Shown here one piece after another: positions 63,362 to 64,000 of a stretch of 64,000 bases of DNA; positions within the stretch are counted from its first letter, which is position 1, and each line of letters opens with the position of its first letter. The DNA is taken from the NCBI GenBank assembly GCA_963780135.1, contig CAWAAR010000003.1, forward strand, positions 2,728,001 through 2,792,000. Direction: 5' to 3'. The DNA comes from Clostridium_AM sp963780135 (GTDB taxonomy: Bacteria > Bacillota > Clostridia > Clostridiales > Clostridiaceae). Below the pieces are notes generated by a model that searched no databases, was not told the origin of the DNA, and saw only the letters and a list, made by a program, of their open reading frames with translations. A program made the position numbers and the translations under genes.

Positions 63362-64000
63362 ATGTTAAAAGAGATTATAGAAAATAATTTAAAAAATGTA
63401 GAAGCAAAATGTAACTTAGCAGTAAAAAATTTTAAAAATGGAGAATTTTATTATATAAATATCCATACTGTTGTTCGTTCTGCATCTATTATAAAACTTT
63501 TTATAATGGCAGAAGCTTTTTATATGTATAAAAAAGGAAATATAGATTTAAATGAAAAGATAAAAATAAAGGAACTTGAGAAGGTTCCTTTTAGCATAGT
63601 ATCTTTATTAAATTCAGTGGAGGAGTATAGTATTAAGGATTTGATTACGCTTATGATAATTCAAAGTGATAATACTTGTGCTAATGTGCTTACAGATTTT
63701 TTAGGTATGAACAATATAAATGAATTTGTAAAGAATAATGGATTTAAAAATACTATATTAGGCAGAAAAATGATGGATTTTCAAGGTGCTAAAAAAGGAC
63801 AAGACAATTATACTTCTGCTCAGGATGTGTTTTTATTCTTTGAAAATCTATATAATCACCATTTAGTAGGTTTAGAAGAAGATAAAATGATGATAAATAT
63901 TTTAACACATCAACTTGATTTTTCTATGATGAGAATGGAGATGTTAGATGATTTAGAAATTGCTCATAAGACTGGAGATTTAAGCTGTTTAAAACATGAT
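63362..64000 (+). CDS. Class A beta-lactamase-fold serine hydrolase, 3' end outside window
   Basis: The frame is open to the last base (213 codons seen). It has the penicillin-recognising motifs SASIIKLF (Ser 42, Lys 45), SDN (102-104) and HKTG near residue 202. There is no signal peptide, so it is a cytoplasmic serine hydrolase or uses another route; many such clostridial proteins are not true beta-lactamases. AAAGGAG precedes the ATG. The absence of the Glu-containing omega loop cannot be judged with confidence. Confidence 0.85.
   Translation, partial: MLKEIIENNLKNVEAKCNLAVKNFKNGEFYYINIHTVVRSASIIKLFIMAEAFYMYKKGNIDLNEKIKIKELEKVPFSIVSLLNSVEEYSIKDLITLMIIQSDNTCANVLTDFLGMNNINEFVKNNGFKNTILGRKMMDFQGAKKGQDNYTSAQDVFLFFENLYNHHLVGLEEDKMMINILTHQLDFSMMRMEMLDDLEIAHKTGDLSCLKHD

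Noticed and set aside
1..64000. CRISPR arrays, tRNA or rRNA genes
   Set aside because: No regularly spaced direct repeats and no tRNA-like or rRNA-like stretches were seen by eye on either strand; a covariance search would be decisive.

Overview
The window is low-GC DNA with A/T-rich third codon positions, strong GGAGG-type ribosome-binding sites and some GTG/TTG starts. The gene content fits a strictly anaerobic Clostridium (sensu stricto or a near relative): CWB2 cell-wall-binding repeats, a CooC/AcsF-type nickel ATPase of the kind used for CO dehydrogenase/acetyl-CoA synthase, bacteriohemerythrin, many chemoreceptors, a sigma-54 promoter and several SplB-like radical SAM proteins. The species is not determined here; an acetogenic or amino-acid-fermenting Clostridium is an inference. 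I saw no rRNA, tRNA, CRISPR array or replication origin.

Layout. 1-9.3 kb: the 3' end of htpG, a GT-C glycosyltransferase with an Asn-rich lipoprotein, a decayed arsenic locus (MarR regulator, broken arsM, ArsN/PAT-like acetyltransferase), then envelope genes (L,D-transpeptidase, PAP2 phosphatase, a second UppS-like prenyltransferase). 9.5-16 kb: VanY-type peptidase, nitroreductase, PilZ protein, tandem-MerR regulator with an ABC-2 exporter, an alpha/beta hydrolase bracketed by two copies of a 147-bp repeat, and ridA behind a sigma-54 promoter. 16-20 kb: a YeiH transporter and its presumed LysR regulator, split apart by an intact 1.8-kb insertion sequence. 20-25 kb: AraC and HxlR-GNAT regulators, flavin protein genes, a mobile-pair-type radical SAM gene and CooC. 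25-29.5 kb: heavy-metal efflux genes (ArsR, P-type ATPase, free-standing HMA protein) and a psd pseudogene. 29.8-38 kb: DUF3786 protein, asnB, hemerythrin, acetyltransferase, a CWB2/VanY wall enzyme, and a MarR-controlled MFS exporter.

38-52 kb is a signalling island: a chemoreceptor, a REC-HDOD protein, two substrate-binding-protein plus sensor-kinase modules without any ABC permease, a REC-GGDEF cyclase, an HD-GYP phosphodiesterase and a soluble chemoreceptor. The likely theme is detection of small extracellular ligands by binding proteins that talk to kinases, with cyclic di-GMP and chemotaxis as outputs. 52-57 kb carries two tandem hotdog ammonia-lyase-like proteins, a PucR-type regulator and an acyl-CoA dehydrogenase. 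The lyase and dehydrogenase units share a three-block promoter with identical spacing, so they look like one regulon for a beta-amino-acyl-CoA pathway. 57-64 kb holds a frameshifted chemoreceptor, a SplB-like protein, small proteins, PlsY, an unknown protein whose stop codon lies inside a repeat, and the start of a class A beta-lactamase-fold protein.

A family of about 147-bp two-hairpin repeats, with 57-bp deletion derivatives and degenerate copies, occurs at ten or so loci. Four genes (arsM, psd, a histidine kinase, a chemoreceptor) are frameshifted, each at an A/T homopolymer of 5-6 bases.
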